Of a stretch of DNA of 64,000 nt, positions 8,904-17,710 are shown in pieces. The stretch comes from CAZVVT01 sp964630595 (GTDB lineage Bacteria > Chlamydiota > Chlamydiia > Chlamydiales > VFKH01). The stretch covers positions 62,001-126,000 of the forward strand of contig CAZVVT010000001.1 in the NCBI GenBank assembly GCA_964630595.1. The letters are read 5' to 3'. The position numbers and the translations under genes were made by a program. Every line of letters begins with the position of its first letter. The stretch's first letter is position 1. The notes under the pieces were generated by a model. It made no database searches, was not told where the DNA came from, and saw nothing but the letters and a program-made list of their open reading frames with translations.

Positions 8904-11076
8904 ATGGCAGCAGCTGGCAGCGGCATTCCGTTTAGAGCAGAGATCGACTACGCTAGACTACACGAGAAAAAGCCTGACGAAGAACTCGTCTATGATCGAG
9001 AAGCAAAAAAAATCACCTGCGCTGCACAAGAGGCGTTGAAAGAAAACCCAGGGCGCTACTTTCAAGATGCAGGCACAATTCAAGAGTATATTAAATCAGC
9101 CTTAAGAGCTTTGCCCGAGGCCATGAAAAGCCCCGGCACGATGGCTGCTCGGGTAGTGGTTGCTGTATTTGGAGACGAGGCAGAAAAAGCACTCGCAGAT
9201 CCCCTCACTTCTCGCACTCCTGCTCCGCCTCCAAAAAAAAGCACTGGTGCAGCTTTTCAAAGTTCGATAGTAGTTGGGTTTGGGTTTTCTGCGACTGGAG
9301 CTGGTGCACCCGGTGCTGCAGAGCCTCTGCGCCTAGAGCTCGGTTCATTGAGAAGGTATCTTGCTGGAGAAGATGTAGGCTTGACGATCAAAGAAGGCGT
9401 TCTTCAAGAAGCCGCCGAAGCAGACCCGCTTATTGCGAATGCAGATTTAGCGAAGCGCTTAAGCCGAGATCTGATGAGACTATCCCGCGATCAACGGTCA
9501 TTGGCATTACGTGTGATCGGCAGAATAGATCGAGAAGCTCTATTGCTTCGCGGCTATGAGGGTTTTAGGGTGGCAGAAACTAAAAAAGTAGAAATCGACA
9601 AAAAAGAGGCAGCTAAAAAAGCAGAAATGGAAACAGCTGCAGCAGCAGGGAGTGGCGCAGTTGCAGCTGGTGATGCGACAGAATTGAAAGGGGAAATTTC
9701 TTTAACATGGGAGAAACCCCCTGAAGAAGCGATGCGTATTCTGCGTGGCGGAGAAACTTTGCCTGAAATTCGAACGATTGAGGACAGTATTGGATTACTG
9801 CACATCGCAGAACAATACCAGAGCGGACAGCTGGCAAGGGTAGCATTAGTAGGTCTCTTATTTTTATGTGAACAAGATGTTGAAAAGGTAAAGAAAGCCG
9901 CTGTACGTCTTGATCACATAAGTTTTGATTTTGTGAGGAAGACTCTTGCAAGTTGCCAAATCGGAAACTTTAATTCTGCATACCTAGACCTCATCGAAGA
10001 CATAGCACACAATGGATCAGTACCTTTAATAGATGCAGTGCTTTCACCTGCAGCAGGCAGCCTGTGGAGTCGTCTGAGCACTCCTGCTGAGAAAGATTTG
10101 GCGATTATACGAGCAATTGAAGGGATGGCAACAAGAGGAGAAACGGCTTGGGTAGATGCAACGCTTTCACCTGCAGCAGACAGCCTGTGGAGTCGTCTGA
10201 GCACTCCTGCTGCGAAAGATTTGGCGATTATACGAGCAATTGAAGGGATGACAACAAGAGGAGAAACGGATTGGGTAGATGCAACGCTTTCACCTGCAGT
10301 AGACAGCCTGTGGAGTCGTCTGAGCACTCCTGCTGCGAAAGATTGGGCGATTTTAGAGACAATTGAAGGGATGGCAACAAGAGGAGAAACGGATTGGGTA
10401 GATGCAGCGCTTTCACCTGCAGCAGGCAGCCTGTGGAGTCGTTTGAGCACTCCTACTGNNNNNNNNNNNNNNNNNNNNNNNNNNNNNNNNNNNNNNNNNN
10501 NNNNNNNNNNNNNNNNNNNNNNNNNNNNNNNNNNNNNNNNNNNNNNNNNNNNNNNNNNCAACAAGAGGAGAAACGGCTTGGGTAGATGCAACGCTTTCAC
10601 CTGCAGTAGGCAGCCTGTGGAGCCGTCTGAGCACTCCTGCTGCGAAAGATGAGGCGATTCGAGGTGCAATTAACAAAATGGCAACAAGAGGAGAAACGGA
10701 TTGGGTAGATGCAACGCTTTCACCTGCAGTAGGCAGCCTGTGGAGCCGTCTGAGCACTCCTGCTGCGAAAGATGAGGCGATTCGAGGTGCAATTAACAAA
10801 ATGGCAACAAGAGGAGAAACGGATTGGGTAGATGCAACGCTTTCACCTGCAGTAGGCAGCCTGTGGAGTCGTCTGAGCACTCCTGCTGCGAAAGATTTGG
10901 CGATTCGAGGTGCAATCATAGAGATGGCAAGAAAAGGAGAAGTGGTTTGGGTAGATGCAGCGCTTTCACCTGCAAAGGCTAGTCTGTGGAGTCGTCTGAG
11001 TGATCCTGATGTCAAGGATCAACTACTACGACGATTTAGAGGAGCCGGCGGAGCAGGAGCGGCTGGCAGACCCTAG
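8904..11076 (+). CDS. Long 41-residue-repeat protein, interrupted by an assembly gap
   Basis: Starts at the ATG at 8904 after AAAGGAAA. The N-terminus is MAAAGSG, shared in form with four other genes here. Residues 1-~370 are helical with an Ala/Pro-rich linker (TPAPPPKKSTG). From about 10018 on it consists of 41-residue repeats (123 bases) around GETDWVDATLSP and SLWSRLSTPAAKD. A run of 100 N at 10459-10558 breaks the frame, but the same repeat continues in the shifted frame to the stop at 11076. Because 100 is not a multiple of three and the repeat phase demands 39+123n missing bases, I treat both parts as one intact gene. No known family is recognised; two-helix repeats of this sort suggest a protein-binding solenoid. 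Its 3' end overlaps the S9 peptidase gene by 51 bases. Confidence 0.75.
10018..11020 (+). repeat. Tandem 123-bp coding repeats with an N gap
   Basis: Units begin near 10018, 10141, 10264 and 10387, then after the gap at 10571, 10694, 10817 and 10940, each 123 bases apart. Units 10571-10816 are almost identical at the DNA level, while the first and last units are diverged. The distance 10387-10571 is 184, of which 84 bases are known, so the real missing length should be 39, 162, 285... bases. The copy number in the genome is therefore undetermined, with at least eight copies. Confidence 0.9.
10459..10558. other. Assembly gap of 100 N
   Basis: Exactly 100 N placed inside near-identical tandem repeats. 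The length is a placeholder: it disturbs both the reading frame and the 123-base repeat phase. Confidence 0.98.
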
Positions 11077-12894
11077 AAATGCTGTGTTAAAAAACTCCAG
11101 CTGCAACTCTAAACAGCGCTGGATATTTTCTGCTTTGCGAAAGCCATGCTGCTCCCCAGGAAACAGATAGTATTCCGTGCGAATGCCGCGCTCCTTCAAG
11201 CTGTCATACATCACTTGTGATTGCTGCGGCGGAACAATGGCATCCTCTGCTCCTTGGAAGATGATGACCGGCTTCGTGATGTTCTTTACATGGTGGATTG
11301 GAGAGCGCGCAATGTAGAGGTCGCGGCGTTCTGGATACGGTCCTACTAAGTGATCGGAATATTTTGCCTCGAACTTATGCGTATCGAGCTCGAGCATCTC
11401 TAAATCGCTCACACCAAAATAGTCCGCACCCATACTGAAGACATCGCGGAAAGCCAGCGCCGCCAGAGTCGTAAAACCCCCCGCACTGCCCCCCTCAATC
11501 GCCAAGCGCTGAGGATCGGCCAGCCCCTGCTCTACCAAGTAGCGCGCCGCATAGACCGCGTCATCGACATCGACAACGCCCCATTGCCCATTGAGTCGAT
11601 TGCGGTACTCTCTTCCATACCCACTGCTGCCTCCGTAGTTGACGGAGACAACCGCATAGCCGCGCGACGTCCAAAAAAGCGTGCGCATATTGAGGCTCGG
11701 TGGATCGTGAGCCGTAGGCCCTCCGTGACAATAGACGATCAGCGGCGGCTTTTCTCCCGGCATGCCTACAAACTTCGGGTTGGTAGGCGGGTAGTAAAAA
11801 CCATACGCCGTGCGATCGTTCTCTGTGGGATAGGCAATGGCTGTGGCTGTGGCAACATAGGCCGGATCGGGAGCTGCGCGCGACTGCTTAATGACTTTCG
11901 CCTCTCCCTCTTTGTAGAGAACAATCGAAAAGGGTTTTTGCTCTGAGGCGGCAATCATGGCGATTTGGTCGCCCTCACATTTGAGGCTTTTAACTGCCGT
12001 ATAGGGCAATTGCACCTTGTTAAATTCATTCATCCCTTGCTTGGCATAGGTGCAAAAGAGGCCGCTTGAGGTGAGCGCAACCCAACTATCTCCAAAGACC
12101 CACAGAGGAAAGGCAAGCTCTCCCTCTACCGGCCAAACTGGTTTGCCATCAACGTAGAGATTCCACCAATTGGTGCGATCACTGACATAGTAGAGCCTAC
12201 CATCTGCTGACCACTGAGGATCGCAAATCGATTCCACAGTGCCTCCTGCAACCGTTTTTTCCTCTCCCGTGGCAAGATCGCGCACGACCAAAAAGGTGCC
12301 ATCCCACGGCATGTTGGGAAAATCCCAGCAAATATAGGCCAATTTACTTCCATCGGGACTGACCCGCGGATTTGCATAAAAATCATGGCCTGAGGCAACC
12401 ACTTCGACTACCCCATCGCGAATGTGTGCAATGGTATTCACCACGCTCTGCACGTGTTCTTCCATGACATAGTAGAGAGAGCCATCGGGATGCTCGCATC
12501 CATCGGCAAAGCGGGCATTTTTTCTCGCTGTTACTGGGCTGCCATCGAGGCGGTAAATCTGCTGATCGCTGTCATTGACAAAGTAGATCTGCTCTTTGCC
12601 CACCAGCAGGGCACCCCCGCCATATTCATGCACGCGACTGCGCACGTTGTATTTGCGCTCTAAAAGATCCCTTTCTCCCTGCTCCTCATTCCAAGACATC
12701 AGGGTCGATCGTCCCCCTTCGAGCGGCCGTCCCTCTACCCAGTAGATCGTTCCTTTTCGGATCTGGATCTCCTTAAACCCCACGCCTCCTGCAGCGACCT
12801 CCTTTGCCGTGATGGGCGAATCCCAGGTTCCATAGGGGGCGGCGGTTTGGCCAAAAAGTGCGGTGGCAGCAAGAGCAAGAGCGAGCTTTTTCAT
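11026..12894 (-). CDS. S9-family (prolyl oligopeptidase-like) peptidase, exported
   Basis: 622 residues. A signal peptide (MKKLALALAATALFGQTAA) is followed by a beta-propeller-like region with PRVSPDGSKLAYICWD and CDPQWSADGRLYYVSDR, then an alpha/beta hydrolase domain. The catalytic triad is visible: Ser in IEGGSAGGFT (about residue 470), Asp in GAEDAIVPP (~549) and His in FPGEQHGF (~582). Members cleave short peptides or release acylated amino acids; a periplasmic peptide scavenger is plausible. It starts with an ATGA overlap with the upstream hydrolase, so the two are translated together. The last ~17 Ser/Gly-rich residues are read from DNA shared with the convergent repeat protein. Confidence 0.88.
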   Translation of the reverse strand: MKKLALALAATALFGQTAAPYGTWDSPITAKEVAAGGVGFKEIQIRKGTIYWVEGRPLEGGRSTLMSWNEEQGERDLLERKYNVRSRVHEYGGGALLVGKEQIYFVNDSDQQIYRLDGSPVTARKNARFADGCEHPDGSLYYVMEEHVQSVVNTIAHIRDGVVEVVASGHDFYANPRVSPDGSKLAYICWDFPNMPWDGTFLVVRDLATGEEKTVAGGTVESICDPQWSADGRLYYVSDRTNWWNLYVDGKPVWPVEGELAFPLWVFGDSWVALTSSGLFCTYAKQGMNEFNKVQLPYTAVKSLKCEGDQIAMIAASEQKPFSIVLYKEGEAKVIKQSRAAPDPAYVATATAIAYPTENDRTAYGFYYPPTNPKFVGMPGEKPPLIVYCHGGPTAHDPPSLNMRTLFWTSRGYAVVSVNYGGSSGYGREYRNRLNGQWGVVDVDDAVYAARYLVEQGLADPQRLAIEGGSAGGFTTLAALAFRDVFSMGADYFGVSDLEMLELDTHKFEAKYSDHLVGPYPERRDLYIARSPIHHVKNITKPVIIFQGAEDAIVPPQQSQVMYDSLKERGIRTEYYLFPGEQHGFRKAENIQRCLELQLEFFNTAFLGSASRSCSAGSSKSS

Positions 12895-13628
12895 AGAAAC
12901 GAGACTATCAGATCCGCAAATATTTTCGGCTCTTCCACATGGAAGAGATGGCCCATGTGGGGCTGCAGATGAAACCGCGATCCGCGAATCTGTTCGTGCA
13001 AAAACTTCGCTTCCTGCGGAGGAAGGAGCAGGTCCTCTTCTCCTGCAATCACCAGAGTAGGCACCTTAATTTGGTGCGCTGTGGCATGAGAATTAAAGGC
13101 CAAAAGCGCCTCCACCTGCCCCTTATAACCCTCGATCGACTGTGGATCTTTGCACATCGCATCGACAAATGCTTTAGGATTGCCCGGTTTCTTAAAAAAG
13201 TGCTGAGAATATACCCAGGGGGCAATTCCATGAGCGGCCTGCTCCATACTGATTCGACGTAAAGCGATGTGTGAATGAAAAAGATAGGCTGAGACCGGAT
13301 TGATGTGCGAAGAGGTAGAGTAGAGGACCAATTTCTGCGGAGGGCGCCTGCGCGCCACCGTCTGCGCAACACAGCCCCCCATGGAGTGGCCCAGCAGAAA
13401 AAATTCCTCCACTTCTAACTGGTCAAGAAGATGGAGCACATCCTCTGCCATCTTTTCGATCGTATAGTGACCCTGCACTCCCCTATGATCGACCAAAATA
13501 AGCTGAAAATGGCGCGCCAGGTGACTCTGGATGGGCTTCCAAAGAGTCAGATCACTGGAAAGTCCGGCGATCATCACCAGGGTCGGCCCCTTTCCAACTA
13601 CCTCGTAGTTTACACTTGTTTTTGGCAT
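12891..13628 (-). CDS. Alpha/beta hydrolase
   Basis: About 245 residues from the ATG at 13628, preceded by GGGGAA; a longer frame to 13721 lacks such a site. The fold motifs are LVMIAGLSSDLTLW (oxyanion-hole side), VDHRG, the nucleophile elbow GHSMGG (Ser82), the acid in IAGEEDLLLPP and the His in PHMGHLFHVEEP. It is the size of small esterases and of MhpC/BioH-like enzymes; the substrate is not predictable. It is the first gene of a two-gene operon with the S9 peptidase (4-base overlap), and it lies divergent from the flavoprotein with 10 bases between the starts. Confidence 0.85.
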   Translation of the reverse strand: MPKTSVNYEVVGKGPTLVMIAGLSSDLTLWKPIQSHLARHFQLILVDHRGVQGHYTIEKMAEDVLHLLDQLEVEEFFLLGHSMGGCVAQTVARRRPPQKLVLYSTSSHINPVSAYLFHSHIALRRISMEQAAHGIAPWVYSQHFFKKPGNPKAFVDAMCKDPQSIEGYKGQVEALLAFNSHATAHQIKVPTLVIAGEEDLLLPPQEAKFLHEQIRGSRFHLQPHMGHLFHVEEPKIFADLIVSFL

Positions 13629-13638
13629 ACTATTCCCC

Positions 13639-14676
13639 GTGTATACCAAATCGAAGCATATTGCCGTTATAGGTGCCGGAGCTGCCGGCGTATTTGCTGC
13701 AGTACACTGCAAAGAGCTCAACCCCGATGCGCACGTTGTCCTCTATGAAAAGACGCGCCAGCCGCTTGCCAAGGTGCGCATTTCCGGCGGCGGCCGCTGC
13801 AACGTCACCCACGCCTGCTTCGACCCAAAACAGCTTGTCACCTATTACCCTCGGGGCAGCAAAGAGCTGCTTGGCCCTTTTCACCGCTTCCAGCCACGCG
13901 ACACAGTTGAGTGGTTTGCAAAGCGAGGCGTCATCCTCAAAACGGAAGCCGATGGGCGGATGTTTCCCATCACCGACTCTTCTCAAACGATCATCGACTG
14001 CTTGATGGGGGAAGTAAAGCGCTTGGGTGTTGAACTACACTTGGGCACAAAAATCGAAACGCTGCCTGAAGCGGAGGCGATCATCCTCGCCTCCGGCTCT
14101 GCAGGTTACGAACTCGCTAAAGAGGCTGGACACACCATTGTCGAGCCCGTTCCCTCTCTCTTTACTTTCAACGTGCCTACCTCTCCCCTGCTCGATCTCG
14201 CCGGAATCAGCGTTCCTCATGTGCGCGTGCGCCTCTTCAAACATGTCGCGGAAGGACCTTTACTTCTTACCCACTGGGGCTTTAGCGGTCCCGCCATCCT
14301 GCGCCTCTCCGCCTTTGCCGCGCGCGAGCTACATGCTTGCAACTACCAAGCAACGCTGACGATTGAATGGGGAACTGAGCCTCTTGCACGCAATTTGCGC
14401 AGTCGACTCACCCCTGAACAGCTGGTCAAAGATCACTACGCCATTGATGGAAAGACCACCTACAAGCAGGAATTTGTGACGGCGGGCGGCATCGAGCTCA
14501 AAGAGGTGAACTTCCAAACCATGGAAAGCAAAAAGCGTCCTGGACTCTACTTTGCGGGCGAAATTCTCAATATCGACGGGGTAACGGGGGGCTTTAACTT
14601 CCAGAATGCTTGGACGACGGCTTATCTGGCTGCGGCTGCAGCGGCTGCACCATCGCCATCTCTATCGCGACCATGA
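13639..14676 (+). CDS. FAD-dependent oxidoreductase, BaiN/HI0933 family
   Basis: 345 residues, a little shorter than the ~390-400 usual for the family. It starts at a GTG at 13639. The dinucleotide-binding motif GAGAAG is at residues 12-17, then YEKTRQPLAKVRISGGGRCN, the family signature, and at the end FAGEILNIDGVTGGFN with QNAWTTAY for the FAD. The physiological role of this widespread family is unclear (BaiN reduces bile acids in gut clostridia). The C-terminus is an odd run of seven Ala, then PSPSLSRP, read from the 55 bases shared with the convergent lipase gene. Confidence 0.85.
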   Translation: MYTKSKHIAVIGAGAAGVFAAVHCKELNPDAHVVLYEKTRQPLAKVRISGGGRCNVTHACFDPKQLVTYYPRGSKELLGPFHRFQPRDTVEWFAKRGVILKTEADGRMFPITDSSQTIIDCLMGEVKRLGVELHLGTKIETLPEAEAIILASGSAGYELAKEAGHTIVEPVPSLFTFNVPTSPLLDLAGISVPHVRVRLFKHVAEGPLLLTHWGFSGPAILRLSAFAARELHACNYQATLTIEWGTEPLARNLRSRLTPEQLVKDHYAIDGKTTYKQEFVTAGGIELKEVNFQTMESKKRPGLYFAGEILNIDGVTGGFNFQNAWTTAYLAAAAAAAPSPSLSRP

Positions 14677-16970
14677 ACCAGGTAGCAGGTAGGAGCTCTT
14701 AAAGGCACTCCTGCAGCGCTCATACCACGTGCAATCGCGAGACCAACCAAACCCGCACCGTAATGAATCGCCCCTAAAGCAACGCTTGCCGCAGTAGGCC
14801 CTAAATAGGGCGCTGCAGCGGCCCCTTCAAGAATTTTGCGACTCGAAAAAGACCTCCCTGGTTCTAAGAAGCCCCGAGTACTATGAACAATTCGTTTCGC
14901 TGTTTCTCGCAGGTACCCGTGAAAGCGATGAATGGTTACATCTGCGCCTGGCACGTCATATCCCAGCAATTCACTTCCGCAACACTGCACGATATCTCCA
15001 TCATACTGCACGTGCACCAGCTTCACTGTTTTATCCTTCAAGTGTGCAGCCAAAACTCTATTTGTGCCTTTTTCAACAGCGGGGGCGTTGTGCGTGTAGA
15101 GACGAACCGATTTCAGTTCTGGAATAGAGGCAAGAGCCGCTGCTGTCAAACGCTGTGCATGCGATCCGCCCAAACTATGCCCGCTGAAAACCACCTCAGT
15201 GGCTCGAGACATTTTCAGAATTTTGATCAAGTCGTCTTGTGCCGCTTCAAAAGCGGCAATACCAACGCCGAACGGGTGAGCATCGTCTATCCAATTCTGT
15301 GGCGAAACGGTTCCTCGAACGGCTACATGCAATGTTTCAGGATCACTTGCCTTACGGAAAAAGACCGCATGAAAATCAGCCTCTCTGTTGGAGTAGACCC
15401 CTGCGCAAACCAGCACATCGTTTGACAAAGCAATGACTTGCCCACGCACAAGCGCTTTGTAGGCAGCTGATTTCGCTAAAAATTCCGAGAGGGTCAATTC
15501 TTTTTCTTCCGAAGTGGCAGCGGCAAGACTCGCCACATCCAGCAGGTAGTTGCAGTCATGTCCGAGCCATTTCGCATACGGAATTGGTTTGCTTTTATCT
15601 ACAAAAGCGTCGAGTACTGATTGTTTTTTCTCTCCCAAAACAACGGTGGAGAAAAGACGCGCTAGTTGAGCCAATTGAGGGGGCGTGAGATAGGCAAAAT
15701 CTCTCTGGATAAGCAGCGCCGCGCTCTCTTCCTCTGTCAGCAGGCAGCGAACTCCCATACCTCCTGAACGCAGCGCCACAAAAGCGTCGTGCAGATCGTC
15801 GATGGTTACCGTCGCTGCAATGCTGATCAAAATCGAACGCACATCTCCCAGTGTATATTCAGAGCGCGCCTGTAGGCCCAAATCTTGCAGCACCTGATCT
15901 ACCAGTCTTTTGCCATACGTAGCATACAAGCAGGTGCGCGCGTTGGGTATTCGCACATCCATTTTCGCGCTTATTTTCGAAAGCCCATTGAGGATCCACA
16001 GTAGATTGTCCTCTTTGCGCACACCTGCGAGATCAAAATGAAACGCCCCGCGAGCGCCCGCAGCGGGGGCGCCTTTTAAAGCAGCATCGGGAAGTCTAAA
16101 GTCTGCAGGAATGCCCCCCGCTTTTTCAATTTCTCGCAGTTGTACTGCTAGCTGATCCGCTTCTGCCTGCGCTTTTGGATCGCTCGGATCAAATCGGAAG
16201 GGCCTTTCATCAACTGGTCTAACAAACTCCCCCGCTCCGCCAGCCGCAGCTATGCGCCCTGCAACAGAGGGCATCGCCGCTCCGAAAAACTCTTCTGCTG
16301 CAGTGGGAGGCGTTACTCCAACGGGTTCTGCAATAAGGGCCCTCATGGCAATATTTACGACCTCTTTTGCTTGTTGTTCTGCAATCAACCCTCCTAAGTC
16401 ACCAGGCGGTGTCACTACAACATGGCGCGTCACGCTTCCCGTTGCTCCGCTTGTTGATGCAGTTCCTGCCGAGTGAGAAGTCTCTTCCGTTGAAGATTCC
16501 TCTCTAAAAGGAGACATCTCTGCCTCATCTTCAAATTCTACCGGACTCGCTCGTCCTTCTGACGATATTGGACTCTCTTCTCTAACCGATCCTTCTACAG
16601 AGGGTTCTACAAATGAATCGTCACTCACCGACTCGGACAAGGCATCGAGCTCTGAGACCGCGTATTCGGGCTCAAGAGTGTCCGGATGAGGAACACGCGG
16701 CAGTCTTGCTGACAGCGGAGGTGGAGGTGGCAGGCGCGGGGGTGGCAGTGGAGGTCTCGAAACTAAAACGATGGGCTCTTCTGCTCGAGGCGGCTGAACA
16801 CAACCAAAAAGCTTCTGAAAGAAAGTCGCGATGGCACGCCACACTTTTCGAGCTAACGCGCGCAGCCCCGATTCAGGCGCTATCTGATGAATGCGTGGAC
16901 GCTCCAACGCATCGCGACGCAAAGGGGGGTGCGGAGGATGAATTGGCCGTTGAGGACCACGAATGCTCAT
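14622..16970 (-). CDS. Proline-rich class 3 lipase-like protein, effector candidate
   Basis: 782 residues. The N-terminus is basic with an amphipathic segment, then a polyproline stretch at residues 73-91, then a long acidic Ser/Glu-rich region to ~190 with many potential phosphorylation sites. Residues ~210-520 are helical and unrecognised. The C-terminal third is a fungal-type (class 3) lipase: LHVAVRGT, nucleophile elbow VVFSGHSLGGSHA (Ser near 598), VQYDGD (Asp near 655) and a following His near 676-683. There is no signal peptide. The make-up (unstructured proline-rich head plus enzyme) resembles type III secreted effectors; that is inference. It ends in a hydrophobic Gly/Ala segment and an Ala run. 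Confidence 0.75.
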   Translation of the reverse strand: MSIRGPQRPIHPPHPPLRRDALERPRIHQIAPESGLRALARKVWRAIATFFQKLFGCVQPPRAEEPIVLVSRPPLPPPRLPPPPPLSARLPRVPHPDTLEPEYAVSELDALSESVSDDSFVEPSVEGSVREESPISSEGRASPVEFEDEAEMSPFREESSTEETSHSAGTASTSGATGSVTRHVVVTPPGDLGGLIAEQQAKEVVNIAMRALIAEPVGVTPPTAAEEFFGAAMPSVAGRIAAAGGAGEFVRPVDERPFRFDPSDPKAQAEADQLAVQLREIEKAGGIPADFRLPDAALKGAPAAGARGAFHFDLAGVRKEDNLLWILNGLSKISAKMDVRIPNARTCLYATYGKRLVDQVLQDLGLQARSEYTLGDVRSILISIAATVTIDDLHDAFVALRSGGMGVRCLLTEEESAALLIQRDFAYLTPPQLAQLARLFSTVVLGEKKQSVLDAFVDKSKPIPYAKWLGHDCNYLLDVASLAAATSEEKELTLSEFLAKSAAYKALVRGQVIALSNDVLVCAGVYSNREADFHAVFFRKASDPETLHVAVRGTVSPQNWIDDAHPFGVGIAAFEAAQDDLIKILKMSRATEVVFSGHSLGGSHAQRLTAAALASIPELKSVRLYTHNAPAVEKGTNRVLAAHLKDKTVKLVHVQYDGDIVQCCGSELLGYDVPGADVTIHRFHGYLRETAKRIVHSTRGFLEPGRSFSSRKILEGAAAAPYLGPTAASVALGAIHYGAGLVGLAIARGMSAAGVPLRAPTCYLVHGRDRDGDGAAAAAAAR

Positions 16971-16997
16971 AAGACCCCATAGTATCGCATCGTCTTA

Positions 16998-17696
16998 TTA
17001 AGAATTTGCAAAGCGATTCTGGGACCCTTTTTCCTGCAGTTGAAGAGAGAAAAGGCGAAAAGCAGCACCCTCGTCGTAGATGTCCATTTTCTCGCGGTTT
17101 TTAAGCCATTTGGCCAACCGCGTGGTGAAAGGCAGGAGAAGCGCCTCGACCGCTACTTTAACCCCCCACATGGTCAATATAAGGCTCAGAAGCTCTCCTG
17201 CCGGAATCACACCATAAAATGCTAATAATGAGAATGTTACGCTATCCAGGCCGGCAGCGATGGCGGTAGAGGCCAAAAAGCGAGCGCCCATCATGCGCCC
17301 CTTGAGTCGGACCTTAAAGCGGGCTCCTAGGAAGGAGTTGAGGGGTTCTGCCAGGAGATAGCTGATCAGGGAGGCGGCGACGGTGCGTGTGCTGAGGGCG
17401 AAAAGGGACTCGAAGAGGTGGTTATTGTTGGCGAAGGCAGGACTGGGCAGAGAGAGGACCAAAAAGCCGTAGAGGACAAAAAAGGCATTAAAGAAAAAGC
17501 CGCACCAGATGGCTCTGCGAGCCTGTCCGAAGCCGTAGACCTCGGTAATGATATCGGAGAGGATGAAGGTGAGGGGGAAAATGAGCGTGCCGGAGTCGGT
17601 GTCGAGGCCAAAGAGGTGTACCAGGCGCGGGTTGAACCAGTTGGAGAGGACAAGCACCATTGTATAGGCGGTGGTCAAGAAGTGGGCAAAGTTCAT
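16998..17696 (-). CDS. yhhQ: Queuosine precursor transporter, YhhQ/VUT family
   Basis: 232 residues with about six membrane helices. The family motifs are visible: FPLTFILSDIITEVYG near residues 40-55, LISYLLAEPLNSFLGARFK, and TAIAAGLDSVTFSLLAF. YhhQ proteins import queuine or its precursors used to modify the wobble base of GUN tRNAs. It starts at the ATG at 17696, divergent from an MFS gene 14 bases away. Salvage fits an intracellular bacterium that lacks de novo queuosine synthesis, which the window cannot show. Confidence 0.9.
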   Translation of the reverse strand: MNFAHFLTTAYTMVLVLSNWFNPRLVHLFGLDTDSGTLIFPLTFILSDIITEVYGFGQARRAIWCGFFFNAFFVLYGFLVLSLPSPAFANNNHLFESLFALSTRTVAASLISYLLAEPLNSFLGARFKVRLKGRMMGARFLASTAIAAGLDSVTFSLLAFYGVIPAGELLSLILTMWGVKVAVEALLLPFTTRLAKWLKNREKMDIYDEGAAFRLFSLQLQEKGSQNRFANS

Positions 17697-17710
17697 ATTC
17701 TTAGGACTCC

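Noticed and set aside
10559..10652. Frameshifted end of the repeat protein, as if a pseudogene
   Set aside because: The shift is caused only by the 100-N placeholder; the repeat continues perfectly in the shifted frame and the true gap length predicted from repeat phase keeps the frame.
9914..11015. Long minus-strand open frames across the repeat array
   Set aside because: They are antisense shadows of the 123-base repeat, low in sense, without start signals or family motifs.
10018..11020. CRISPR-like array
   Set aside because: The 123-base units are contiguous coding repeats without unique spacers, and no cas genes are near.
14883..15425. Plus-strand frame of 180 codons inside the lipase gene
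   Set aside because: It is antisense to the lipase domain with its intact catalytic motifs and has no recognisable protein features.
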